In this document: positions 18,366 to 26,684 of the stretch, piece by piece | How positions within the stretch are numbered: the stretch's first letter is position 1 | Layout: every line of letters begins with the position of its first letter | Assembly: GCA_041649295.1 (NCBI GenBank) | Contig: JBAZNI010000001.1 | Span: 248,001-312,000, forward strand | Direction of reading: 5' to 3' | From: JACPLR01 sp041649295 | GTDB taxonomy: Archaea > Nanobdellota > Nanobdellia > Pacearchaeales > GW2011-AR1 | DNA length: 64,000 nucleotides | The notes under the pieces: model-generated | Told to the model about the DNA's origin: nothing | Databases searched by the model: none | The model's input: only the letters and a program-made list of their open reading frames with translations | Made by a program: the position numbers and the translations under genes

Positions 18366-18482
18366 TTTAATAAAGTCCGGTATTACTAAAGTAATAACCG
18401 GGAACACGCTTGCGGGATGTCCGAAGACTTAAGGCATTCCCTGATACCTTAATGTATAAAACACACCTTATTATTTAAGTCT
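18366..18482 (-). promoter_or_regulatory. structured leader of the NYN gene
   Basis: Reading leftward, a TATA-like GACTTAAATAATAAGG near 18467-18482 is followed by about 85 bases of leader. It holds an 11-bp stem with one bulge (CCGG-TATTACT against AGTAATA-CCGG) just before the start. Farther up are two overlapping alternatives: TTAAGG with CCTTAA, or GGGAATG with CATCCC enclosing GTC-TTCG-GAC. Mutually exclusive stems look like a regulatory leader, but no known riboswitch class fits. Confidence 0.45.
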
Positions 18483-18645
18483 TTCGATAAATAAATTAAA
18501 GCATCTAACTAAATATAAATTTAATTTATTTTATTGCTAAGATGGAAGATAATTTATTGTTGTGTAAAAGTATGGTGTAACTGGGATATAAAGAACAGCA
18601 AGATAATTATCTTGCAGATTATTATAATTTCATTATAATTCTATC

Positions 18646-20271
18646 TTATCGAATATCATTTCCGAACTTTTTTTCATAGCACGCTTTAATTAATCCTAAA
18701 AATAAAGGACTTGGATTTAGCGGGCGCGAGGTTAATTCTGGATGAGCTTGAGTTGCAATAAAATAATCATTTTTTGGCAATTCTAAAAACTCCATTAGTT
18801 TTTCGTCTGGAGAAATCCCTGAGAAAAATATTCCTTTATCTTCTAAAATATCTTTATATTTATTATTTACCTCAAATCTGTGGCGATGTCTTTCATATGC
18901 AATATCAGAATTGTATAATGATTTGATTTTTGAATTTTCCTTAAGAATAGCTGGATAAACTCCAAGTCTCATTGTCCCGCCTTTTTCATGAATGCCTTTC
19001 TGCGATTCCATTATATCAATAACAGGCTCTTTTGCATTTGAATCAAATTCTGTTGAATCTGCATCTTTAATACCGCAGACATTTCTTGCAAATTCAATAA
19101 CTGCCAACTGAAATCCTAAACAAATTCCTAAGAAAGCAATGTTATTCTCCCTTGCATATTTTATGCATTCAATTTTCCCTTTTATACCCCTGCTTCCAAA
19201 ACCTCCAGGAACAATTATCCCGTCAATATCTTTCAAAGCATCTTCAACTTTTATTTTACCTTCTTCAATGTCTGTTGTTTCAACCCATTTTACATTGACT
19301 CTGCATCCGGCTTCTGCCTGTGAATGAGTAATTGCTTCGAAAATAGAGACATAAGCGTCTTTTAATGCAGTGTATTTTCCAGTAATTGCAATGTTAATTG
19401 CCTTCTTAGATTTAATAGCATTGAATGAGAATTTTCTCCATTCTTCTAAGTCAGGTTCACCAACAACTAATCCTAAATGTGATAAAACTTTTTCAGCAAC
19501 CTGCTGGTTTTCAAGAACAAGGGGAATTTCGTAAATATTTTTTAAATCTGGCCCAGATATAACATAATCTGTATGGACCCCGCAGAATTTAGATATTTTT
19601 TCTTTTATATTTTGTGCGAGGGGTTTTTCACTTCTGCAAAAAATCATATGCGGAAGAATTCCCATTGCTCTTAGTAAACTTACAGACTGTTGGGTTGGTT
19701 TTGTTTTCTGCTCACCAACAACTCCCAAAACCGGGACTAAAGAACAATGAACAAAAAAAACATCTTCTTCCAAAGACAACTGCCTGACTGCCTCTAAAAA
19801 AAGCTGGTTTTCAATATCACCTACTGTGCCGCCAATTTCTATAAGGACAATATCTGCATTTTTTTCCTCGCCAACTCTTTTAAACCACGACTGAAGTTCA
19901 TCAGTTATATAAGGAATAACCTGAACTGTTTTTCCAAGATAATCTCCCTTCCTTTCACGTTCTATAACTTTGCTGAAAATTTTTCCAGTTGTTATGCTCG
20001 AGGATGAATCTAATTTTAAATCCAAAAATCTTTCATAAGTTCCCAAATCCATATCAACTTCACTGCCGTCGTCAAGAACAAAAACCTCCCCATGCTCAAC
20101 AGGATTCATTGTACCTGCATCAACATTAACATAAGGGTCAATTTTAATAGGAACTATATTGTAACCCCTTACTTTAAGGATTTTTCCAAGAGAAGAGATA
20201 AAAAGCCCTTTCCCCAGCCCTGATAAAACCCCTCCAGTAACTACAACATACTTAACCTCTTTTTTTATCAT
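18646..20271 (-). CDS. pyrG: CTP synthase
   Basis: 541 residues, full length. Makes CTP from UTP using ATP and glutamine. The N-terminal synthetase domain has GGVLSGLGKGLFISSLGKIL (P-loop at 13-32), KIDPYVNVDAGTMNPVEHGEVFVLDDG and EIGGTVGDIE. The C-terminal class I glutamine amidotransferase has nucleophile Cys384 in FLGICLGFQLA and His510/Glu512 in QAHPELTSRP. All catalytic residues are present. Monocistronic, with a short AT-rich upstream region toward the divergent response regulator. Confidence 0.97.
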   Translation of the reverse strand: MIKKEVKYVVVTGGVLSGLGKGLFISSLGKILKVRGYNIVPIKIDPYVNVDAGTMNPVEHGEVFVLDDGSEVDMDLGTYERFLDLKLDSSSSITTGKIFSKVIERERKGDYLGKTVQVIPYITDELQSWFKRVGEEKNADIVLIEIGGTVGDIENQLFLEAVRQLSLEEDVFFVHCSLVPVLGVVGEQKTKPTQQSVSLLRAMGILPHMIFCRSEKPLAQNIKEKISKFCGVHTDYVISGPDLKNIYEIPLVLENQQVAEKVLSHLGLVVGEPDLEEWRKFSFNAIKSKKAINIAITGKYTALKDAYVSIFEAITHSQAEAGCRVNVKWVETTDIEEGKIKVEDALKDIDGIIVPGGFGSRGIKGKIECIKYARENNIAFLGICLGFQLAVIEFARNVCGIKDADSTEFDSNAKEPVIDIMESQKGIHEKGGTMRLGVYPAILKENSKIKSLYNSDIAYERHRHRFEVNNKYKDILEDKGIFFSGISPDEKLMEFLELPKNDYFIATQAHPELTSRPLNPSPLFLGLIKACYEKKFGNDIR

Positions 20272-20360
20272 CTGTTGAAAATCGCCACCAAGATATAAAA
20301 AGATTTGTGCAGTGCAAAGAATATAATTAAATTTATAAACTGTTTATTAGATAATTCTAA

Positions 20361-20750
20361 ATGAAACGAAGCGATGTGAGAGTATTAGTTGTAGATGATA
20401 ATAATATTGTGAGAGAGAGTATAACTGATTTGCTTAGTGATTATGGTTATCAGCATATAGGGGAAGCTGCAGATGGTTTAGAAGCAACTGAACAAGCAGA
20501 GAATTATGATTTAATATTAATAGATACTGAAATGCCTTTACTTTGCGGACCTAATGCTTGTGCACAAATAAGAAGTTTATATCCTGAACATAATGTGTGT
20601 ATTGTTGGAATGTCTAGTACTTCTTTAAATAAAGAAAATTGGGATGGGAAGGGTTCTGATAAATTTGTAAGTAAAATGGAATTGGGTTCTAAAGGAGTTT
20701 TAAAAACAATCGAAGATGTATTAGCAAAAAGAGTTGGGGCAATTGATTAA
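20361..20750 (+). CDS. stand-alone response-regulator receiver protein (CheY-like)
   Basis: 129 residues made of a single receiver domain with no output domain. Acidic pocket Asp12/Asp13 in VLVVDDNN, phosphoacceptor Asp55 in LILIDTEMPLLCGP, the Thr/Ser switch in VGMSSTS, and Lys105 in KFVSKMELG. All residues needed for phosphorylation are there. No histidine kinase is seen in this window. Its 3' end overlaps the convergent winged-helix gene by 4 bases. Confidence 0.88.
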   Translation: MKRSDVRVLVVDDNNIVRESITDLLSDYGYQHIGEAADGLEATEQAENYDLILIDTEMPLLCGPNACAQIRSLYPEHNVCIVGMSSTSLNKENWDGKGSDKFVSKMELGSKGVLKTIEDVLAKRVGAID

Positions 20751-21079
20751 GATTCTCTAGAACGCCGGATTAAAGTTGGGTCTCCTCTGACTATTAAGTG
20801 CCTTTCCAATCTAGAATTATCTGGGAAATAATAAACTCCTCTTCCTTTCTTTTCAAGAACCCCTTTTTTTACTAATCTGCCAACTTGTGTAGAGACTATT
20901 CCATATTGGGTAATCCTAGCTAATTCTGAAATATTTGAAATCCTCTGAGGACTTTCTGCTCTTGCCAAAGAAACCAATATTCTCCTTTGTTGTGGAGATA
21001 AATTTTTCATCAACGCGATATATTCAGGAGTAAGGGTATCAATTTCCTCAATTTCCTCATCACAATATGCTTTAACCAT
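20747..21079 (-). CDS. winged-helix transcriptional regulator (MarR/ArsR-like)
   Basis: 110 residues. The central part LSPQQRRILVSLARAESPQRISNISELARITQYGIVSTQVGRLVKKGVLEKKGRGVYYFPD is a winged helix: helix-turn-helix followed by the wing around KKGRGVYYF. The C-terminus is basic. Probably a DNA-binding regulator. It overlaps the response regulator tail to tail, so antisense interference between them is possible; a functional link is only a guess. Confidence 0.78.
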   Translation of the reverse strand: MVKAYCDEEIEEIDTLTPEYIALMKNLSPQQRRILVSLARAESPQRISNISELARITQYGIVSTQVGRLVKKGVLEKKGRGVYYFPDNSRLERHLIVRGDPTLIRRSRES

Positions 21080-21209
21080 AAAAAAAGATTATATAGATAT
21101 TTTAAATATCTTTTGATTTAATGTTGTTAGTCAATTTATTTTAAAAACTTGAGAGGATAACATTTAAAAACCACTCTTATTAAATTATAATATTGATTGA
21201 CACTTTAAA

Positions 21210-21632
21210 ATGGGATTAATGAATGCAAGCAAGCTGGCAAAAACAAGAAGAAAATTTAGATGGAAAGACAGAAAATATAAAGTTAGAACTTTAGGGCTTT
21301 ATGCTAAATCAGACCCTCTTGAAGGAGCTTCACAAGCTAAAGGGCTTGTTACTGAAAAAGTTCAAAAAGAAGCTAAGCAACCAAATTCTGCTATGAGAAA
21401 ATGTTGCAAGGTTCAGCTTACTAAAAACAGCAAAGTTGTAACAGCATTTATCCCGGGAAATTTAGCCCAGAAATTTATTGACGAGCATGATGAAGTTATG
21501 ATTGAAAGAATCGGAGGAAAACAGGGAAGAACAAAAGGAGATATCCCCGGAGTTAGATTTCAAGTGATTAAAGTCAATGATCAGCCATTAAGGATGCTTG
21601 TTAAAAGAAAGATAGAAAAAGGTAGAAGATGA
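21210..21632 (+). CDS. rps12: small-subunit ribosomal protein uS12
   Basis: 140 residues, normal for archaeal S12. Decoding-site protein. Family blocks: KLAKTRRKFRWKDRKYKVR, the KQPNSAMRKCCKVQLTKNSKVVTAFIPG loop, and RIGGKQGRTKGDIPGVRFQVIKVN. TATA-like ACATTTAAAAACC stands about 45 bases upstream. First gene of the str-type cluster; its stop overlaps the next start in ATGA. Confidence 0.96.
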   Translation: MGLMNASKLAKTRRKFRWKDRKYKVRTLGLYAKSDPLEGASQAKGLVTEKVQKEAKQPNSAMRKCCKVQLTKNSKVVTAFIPGNLAQKFIDEHDEVMIERIGGKQGRTKGDIPGVRFQVIKVNDQPLRMLVKRKIEKGRR

Positions 21633-21967
21633 AAATGAGAAAATATATAAGAACTGTTTCAAGTCCATGGGGTATTATACACCCTTTTTATGTAGTTCAA
21701 AGAGAAATTAAAGATAATAAATTATTATTAAGAGAAGAAGAAAGAGAAGTTCCAGAAAAACCAAGACAAAAAATAAGTAGTATGAGATATAATAAAATGC
21801 AACATATAATAACTACATCAAGAGCAGAACCAGTTGGGCTTAATGAATATCCTTTAGATTTTGGAGAAAGATTAGAGTCATTATTTTTATATTCACTGGA
21901 ACATCCTGTTAAAGGAAGAGTTTTATCCTGGTTATTAAGAGAAAGAAGTTATAGAGATTCAGAATAA
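21629..21967 (+). CDS. unknown protein inserted between S12 and S7
   Basis: 112 residues, basic, not recognised: RKYIRTVSSPWGIIHPFYVVQREIKDNKLLLREEEREVP and a C-terminal ERLESLFLYSLEHPVKGRVLSWLLRERSY that looks helical. Starts inside the S12 stop (ATGA) and ends 10 bases before S7, so it is co-translated with ribosomal proteins. rps12 and rps7 are normally adjacent; this gene is an unusual insertion. Confidence 0.65.
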   Translation: MKMRKYIRTVSSPWGIIHPFYVVQREIKDNKLLLREEEREVPEKPRQKISSMRYNKMQHIITTSRAEPVGLNEYPLDFGERLESLFLYSLEHPVKGRVLSWLLRERSYRDSE

Positions 21968-21977
21968 GATAATAAAT

Positions 21978-22745
21978 ATGGCAAAAACAAAGACAATTGA
22001 TAAGATTGAAGAAACTGCTGAGGAAATAGTTGAAACAATTGGAGAAGGCATAAAAGAAGCTGTTGAGGAAGCAAAAGATGCGGTTAATGAAGTTAAAGAA
22101 ACTATTCTTGAAAAATCTGGAAAAGGAAAAAAACAAAAAGAAGAAGATTTTGGGCCTAAAATGGTATTTGACTTTTATGATATTTCTGAAGTTGCTGTTA
22201 AAGATGCTGGATTAAAAAATGTAATTAATCTTGACTATAAACTTGTTGTCAAAAGCCACGGCAGGCATAATATCAAACATGGAAAAGCAAATGTAAATAT
22301 TATTGAAAGACTTATTAATACCATTGCTGTTCCAGGGCACAGAGGAAAAAAACATAAAATAATTACATGCTGGGCATCTGGAAAATATAATAAAAATTCA
22401 AGAATGGTTTTAGAGGCATTTAAAATAATTTCTGAAAAAACAAAGAAAAACCCGATTCAGGTTTTAGTTGATGCAATTGAAAATGGAGCTCCAAGAGACG
22501 AAGTTACAATGATTCAGTATGGTGGCGCCAGATATCCACAGGCAGTTGACTGTGCCCCTTTAAGAAGGGTAAGCCTTGCGCTAAAAAATCTTGTTCACGG
22601 TGCTTATGATAAATCATTCAGAAGCAAAAAATCTTATCCTCAGGCACTTGCAGATGAAATTATATTAGCTTCAAACAATGACAACTCAAGCATTGTTGTT
22701 TCTAAGAAAACCGAACTTGAAAAGCAGGCTGATGCTGCAAGATAA
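21978..22745 (+). CDS. rps7: small-subunit ribosomal protein uS7 with an acidic N-terminal extension
   Basis: 255 residues. The S7 domain fills about 60-255: YDISEVAVKDAGLKNVINLDYKLVVKSHGRHN, RLINTIAVPGHRGKKHKIITCWASGKYNKN, KTKKNPIQVLVDAIENGAPRDEVTMIQYGGARYPQAVDCAPLRRVSLALKNL and SFRSKKSYPQALADEIILASNND. The first 50 residues are a helical, Glu-rich repeat-like stretch (EETAEEIVETIGEGIKEAVEEAKDAVNEVKETI) ending in KGKKQKEED, longer than usual for archaeal S7. An internal start could remove it, but the first ATG follows a well-spaced upstream gene. Confidence 0.95.
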   Translation: MAKTKTIDKIEETAEEIVETIGEGIKEAVEEAKDAVNEVKETILEKSGKGKKQKEEDFGPKMVFDFYDISEVAVKDAGLKNVINLDYKLVVKSHGRHNIKHGKANVNIIERLINTIAVPGHRGKKHKIITCWASGKYNKNSRMVLEAFKIISEKTKKNPIQVLVDAIENGAPRDEVTMIQYGGARYPQAVDCAPLRRVSLALKNLVHGAYDKSFRSKKSYPQALADEIILASNNDNSSIVVSKKTELEKQADAAR

Positions 22746-22785
22746 CCACATAAATGTTTAAAAATTAAATTTATTAAGTAAACAG

Positions 22786-22968
22786 ATGAAATCATCAGCA
22801 CAAGCAAGAAAACCTGAAAAAACACGCGTAACTATTGGCACTTGCTATGAGAATAACAGATGTGTATTTACTGACAGCATATGTGTTTATAGAGCAAGGG
22901 GATTTACTATTCCAGAAAGCATTGAAAAATGCAGAACTGCAAGAATGTACAGAAGATTAAGAGAATAA
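22786..22968 (+). CDS. small basic Cys-containing unknown protein
   Basis: 60 residues, not recognised. Basic, with four cysteines (GTCYENNRCVFTDSICVYRARGF...EKCRTARMYRRLRE) that could bind zinc or form disulfides. Own TATA-like TGTTTAAAAATTAAATTTATT lies about 25 bases upstream. Lies between rps7 and fusA. Confidence 0.55.
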   Translation: MKSSAQARKPEKTRVTIGTCYENNRCVFTDSICVYRARGFTIPESIEKCRTARMYRRLRE

Positions 22969-23015
22969 TAAACATTTTTAAACCCACTTTTCTAATCTGT
23001 TATATTAAAAGCAAA

Positions 23016-23198
23016 ATGGAAACAGACTGTCATGATGGGATAAATTGTAATAGAACAGATGAAAAATGTTTAACACCTAATGGAAAATGTGATGAATGTG
23101 ATACTCTTAAAGAATATCGTGGAACTAGTCCATATGGTCCTTATAGCCATATTACCCGAGACGACTTAAATAAACTCCATAGCGGTATAAGATTATAA
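23016..23198 (+). CDS. small cysteine-rich unknown protein
   Basis: 60 residues from the ATG at 23016; a longer frame starts earlier but would overlap the preceding gene. Six cysteines: CHDGINCNRTDEKC, GKCDECD. It may be a tiny zinc-binding protein. TATA-like AACATTTTTAAACCC about 40 bases upstream. Sits 16 bases before fusA. Not recognised. Confidence 0.55.
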   Translation: METDCHDGINCNRTDEKCLTPNGKCDECDTLKEYRGTSPYGPYSHITRDDLNKLHSGIRL

Positions 23199-23214
23199 AT
23201 TAATATATTTAAAA

Positions 23215-25380
23215 ATGGCAGAACAACAGCATGAAAAGTTTGAAGTATTGATGAAAAATCAGGAAAAAATCAGGAATATAGCAATTGCTGCGCACATTGA
23301 CCACGGAAAAACAACATTCTCAGATAATCTTTTGGCAGGAGCAGGAATGCTTTCAGAAGCACTTGCAGGAAAGCAGTGCGCGCTTGATTTTCACGAAGAC
23401 GAGGCTGCAAGAGGAATTACAATTGACGCAGCTTCTGTTTCAATGATTCATAAAGTAAAAGGTGAGACATTTTTAATTAATTTAATTGACACTCCGGGAC
23501 ATGTTGATTTTGGAGGAGATGTTACAAGAGCTATGCGTGCTGTTGACGGATGTATTGTTTTAACTTGTGCTGTTGAAGGAGTTATGCCACAGACAGAAAC
23601 AGTTTTGAGGCAGGCTCTTAAAGAATTAGTAAAACCTGTTTTATTTATTAACAAAGTTGACAGGCTTATAAAAGAAGTAAAATTAACACCTGAAGGAATG
23701 CAGAAAAAATTTATAAGTATTATCGAGCATGTTAACCAGTTGATTGAAGAAATTGCACCTGAAGGATACAAGCAAAAATGGAAAGTTTCTGTAAGCGATG
23801 GTACTGTCGGATTCGGAAGTGCATTCCATAATTGGGCATTGTCATTTCCATATATGCAGGAACACGGAATAACTTTTAAGGATGTTATTGAAGCTTATGA
23901 AAAAGGAGATTATAAATCTCTTGCAAAAAGAGCACCCTTGCATGAGGTTGTTTTGGAAATGTCTGCAAGGCATCACCCTAATCCAACTCAAGCGCAAAAA
24001 TACAGAATTCCAAAAATATGGCACGGAGACCTTGATTCGCAGGTTGGAAAAGATTTAATAAACTGCAATGCTGACGGAGAATTGGCTTTTGTTCCGATTA
24101 AAATTGTTGTTGACAAGCATGCAGGAGAAGTTGCAGCAGGAAGATTATTTTCAGGAACAATTAGGCAGGGGGACGAAGTTTATATGAATCTTGCAAAGAG
24201 AAATACAAGAGTTCAGCAAGTAAGTGTTTACAAGGGTGCACAGAGAGTTGTTGTCGATGAAGTTCTTGCAGGGAATATCGTTGGGATTGTCGGATTAAAA
24301 GATGTTTTTGCAGGAGAAACTGTAAGCAAAAAACCAATAGACCCATTTGAAGCAATTACACATCTTTTTGAACCAGTTGTAACAAAATCAATTGAACCTT
24401 TAAAAACTGCTGACCTTCCAAAACTTGTTGAAGTATTGAGACAGGTTGGAAAAGAAGACCCTTCACTTAGAATTGAAATTAATGACCAGACAGGAGAAAG
24501 CCTGATTTCAGGAATGGGGGAGTTGCATCTTGAAATTATTGAAAACAGAATTAAATCTGAAAAAGGATTAAATGTAAAAACTTCTGCACCAATTATTGTT
24601 TATAGAGAAACTGTTGCAAAGGAGTCAGAAGCAAAAGAAGGTAGATCTCCAAATAAGCATAATTCATTTTTTATTAAAGTCGAGCCTCTTGAAAATGATG
24701 TCTATGAAGCAATTCAGAAAGGAGAGATACCTGAAGGAAGAGTTAAGAAAAAAAGCGAGGCACTTGCAACTGCACTTAGAAATTTTGGATGGGATGGGGA
24801 TACAATCAGAAATGTTCGTGATGTTTATAAAGGGAATATATTCTTAGAAGAAACAAGAGGAGAAGTTCACCTCGTAGAAGTAATTGATATGATTTTAGAT
24901 GCATTTGAAACTCTTATTAATGCAGGGCCTTTAGCAAGAGAGCCATGCATGAAAATGAAAGTTACTCTTGCAGATATTAAACTACATGAAGATGCAATTC
25001 ACAGAGGGCCGGCACAAGTTTATCCTGCAGTAAGAGACTCAATTTCAGAATCAATGAAATCTGTCGGAGTTGTTTTGCTAGAGCCATTGCAGACTCACCA
25101 GATTGAAGCTCCGAATGAATTTATGCCTGCAATTACAAAATTAGTTTCAAGCAAAAGAGGGCAGTTAATTAATGTTCATCAAGGGGACTCTGGAGTAACT
25201 GTTGAAGCTAAACTTCCTGTTGCAGAAATGTTGGGATGGAGTTCTGATTTAAGAAGTGCTACAGAAGGAAGAGGAGTTTCATCTTTGAAAGACCAAAGTT
25301 TTGAGAGAATGCCAATAGAACTGCAGGCAAATGTAGTTCGAAGAATCAGGGACAGGAAAGGTTTAGCAGAGAATCAGTAG
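23215..25380 (+). CDS. fusA: translation elongation factor EF-2
   Basis: 721 residues, the archaeal/eukaryotic-type translocase. GTPase motifs: AAHIDHGKTTFSDNLL (G1), RGITIDAASVSM (G2), DTPGHVDFGGDV (G3), NKVDRL (G4). Domain IV has LHEDAIHRGPAQVYPAVRDS, with His596 as the expected diphthamide site. The C-terminus ends in RDRKGLAENQ. Complete. Promoter-like TTAATATATTTAAAAATG lies immediately before the start, suggesting a short or leaderless mRNA. Confidence 0.97.
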   Translation: MAEQQHEKFEVLMKNQEKIRNIAIAAHIDHGKTTFSDNLLAGAGMLSEALAGKQCALDFHEDEAARGITIDAASVSMIHKVKGETFLINLIDTPGHVDFGGDVTRAMRAVDGCIVLTCAVEGVMPQTETVLRQALKELVKPVLFINKVDRLIKEVKLTPEGMQKKFISIIEHVNQLIEEIAPEGYKQKWKVSVSDGTVGFGSAFHNWALSFPYMQEHGITFKDVIEAYEKGDYKSLAKRAPLHEVVLEMSARHHPNPTQAQKYRIPKIWHGDLDSQVGKDLINCNADGELAFVPIKIVVDKHAGEVAAGRLFSGTIRQGDEVYMNLAKRNTRVQQVSVYKGAQRVVVDEVLAGNIVGIVGLKDVFAGETVSKKPIDPFEAITHLFEPVVTKSIEPLKTADLPKLVEVLRQVGKEDPSLRIEINDQTGESLISGMGELHLEIIENRIKSEKGLNVKTSAPIIVYRETVAKESEAKEGRSPNKHNSFFIKVEPLENDVYEAIQKGEIPEGRVKKKSEALATALRNFGWDGDTIRNVRDVYKGNIFLEETRGEVHLVEVIDMILDAFETLINAGPLAREPCMKMKVTLADIKLHEDAIHRGPAQVYPAVRDSISESMKSVGVVLLEPLQTHQIEAPNEFMPAITKLVSSKRGQLINVHQGDSGVTVEAKLPVAEMLGWSSDLRSATEGRGVSSLKDQSFERMPIELQANVVRRIRDRKGLAENQ

Positions 25381-25410
25381 GTTTTTAAATAATTCTTAAT
25401 GAGATTTTAA

Positions 25411-25734
25411 ATGGCACTCGAGCTTAGAAGATTACAAACAAAAACACTTGAAGCACTTGAAAAAGAATTTGCTGAAAAAAGTATTGCAAGTTTGTGCGAT
25501 AGATGTGAGAGAGCACTAACAAAGCATAATGGGGGAATGTGGGGAAATGTAATCATATATTACAGGCAATTTGCCCAAGATGTTAGAATATTAGTAACTG
25601 AATTTGGAAAGGATAAGGGATATGAAAGATGTCCTGTATTAAACGATTTAAGATTAAATGATTTTGAATATTACCAAAAGTATTTAGAAATGATTAAATA
25701 TATTCGAGATGTGCTTAAGGAGGGTATTTATTAA
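25411..25734 (+). CDS. unknown protein after EF-2
   Basis: 107 residues, soluble and largely helical, not recognised. One CxxC pair (SLCDRCERALTKHNGGMW). TATA-like AGGTTTTTAAATAATT lies about 25 bases before the ATG, so it is probably transcribed on its own. It stands in the conserved str cluster between fusA and tuf. Confidence 0.6.
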   Translation: MALELRRLQTKTLEALEKEFAEKSIASLCDRCERALTKHNGGMWGNVIIYYRQFAQDVRILVTEFGKDKGYERCPVLNDLRLNDFEYYQKYLEMIKYIRDVLKEGIY

Positions 25735-25776
25735 AACCAGAACATTTAAATTAACTTTATTAAAATAGAAAAAATA

Positions 25777-26187
25777 TTATTTTCTAAGCAACTCTTGTCT
25801 AACTTCTGCTGATAATTCTTGTTCAGCTAATTCGTGCATTAAATTCCCGCCTTCTTTTGTTAATTGATAAACTCCATTTGTATCTAAATTAACAAGACCA
25901 TCAATAATACAGGCAGATAAAAACCCCTTTATAGTTACCTGCTCTTCATTCCAATGGCTCCCTATATGATAAACAACCCCATCTACAAGAGTAAATTTTT
26001 CTCTTCCAAGGCATTCTGCTCTTTCTGCTAATTCTAATTCAACACCTCTGATACCTGCCCGATTACATAATGGTGAAAATGAACTATTGGCATTATAATA
26101 ATTTGCATTAGAATAAACTGCTCCAAGAATATTTAAAACAGAATCGTAGTATTTTGTCCATACTTCAAAAGGATTTTTTGAATTCAT
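25777..26187 (-). CDS. unknown protein, possible winged-helix
   Basis: 136 residues. The C-terminal half (EEQVTIKGFLSACIIDGLVNLDTNGVYQLTKEGGNLMHELAEQEL) has the rhythm of a winged helix with a short wing at NLDTNGVYQLTKEG; the N-terminal half has no clear match. The only leftward gene in the fusA-tuf stretch. Function unknown. Confidence 0.5.
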   Translation of the reverse strand: MNSKNPFEVWTKYYDSVLNILGAVYSNANYYNANSSFSPLCNRAGIRGVELELAERAECLGREKFTLVDGVVYHIGSHWNEEQVTIKGFLSACIIDGLVNLDTNGVYQLTKEGGNLMHELAEQELSAEVRQELLRK

Positions 26188-26355
26188 TTAAGAATAAGAG
26201 AATGTTAGTTTAAAAATATATATGTCAAGAATTGTTTTTTTATAAATTTCCGAATTTGAATTTATTTTGCGAGACTTTAAGATTTTATAAATCTTGATAG
26301 CACTAAATAATATTTTTTTCATTAAATTTAAATACTGCCTCTTATAGCTAATATC

Positions 26356-26634
26356 ATGAATCACAGCAGAGAACTTTTCCCTTATTTTGTATTAGCAGGA
26401 GGTGCTTTAGCAATTGTTGTTAAATTAATACAGGGATATAATGTCCATAATGACTTGCAAAATAGGGCTGAACAAATTGCAGTTGCTAAATATGGCGATG
26501 GACAGGAGCCATTGACTAAAGAAGAGAGATTAAGATGGTATGATGAAATCGGTGCTGGAGTTTTAGGGCCGTCAAAAAGCCAGTTAGAGAAATTTTTGAA
26601 TCAGCAGACATCTCCGTCGCCAGAAAAAAATTAA
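26356..26634 (+). CDS. small single-pass membrane protein
   Basis: 92 residues with one membrane helix near 8-26 (LFPYFVLAGGALAIVVKLI), then a charged soluble tail (NDLQNRAEQIAVAKYGDGQEPLTKEERLRWYDEIGAG). ATTTAAATAC TATA box about 28 bases before the ATG. Not recognised; precedes tuf. Confidence 0.6.
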   Translation: MNHSRELFPYFVLAGGALAIVVKLIQGYNVHNDLQNRAEQIAVAKYGDGQEPLTKEERLRWYDEIGAGVLGPSKSQLEKFLNQQTSPSPEKN

Positions 26635-26684
26635 GCGAAAGATTTATAAACCTATTTTTTGATTAAATACTACTGAGGAATTTC

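Noticed and set aside
18380..18450. Fluoride-riboswitch-like GGGATG...CTGAT on the + strand
   Set aside because: The helices required by that class do not form, and no gene follows on that strand.
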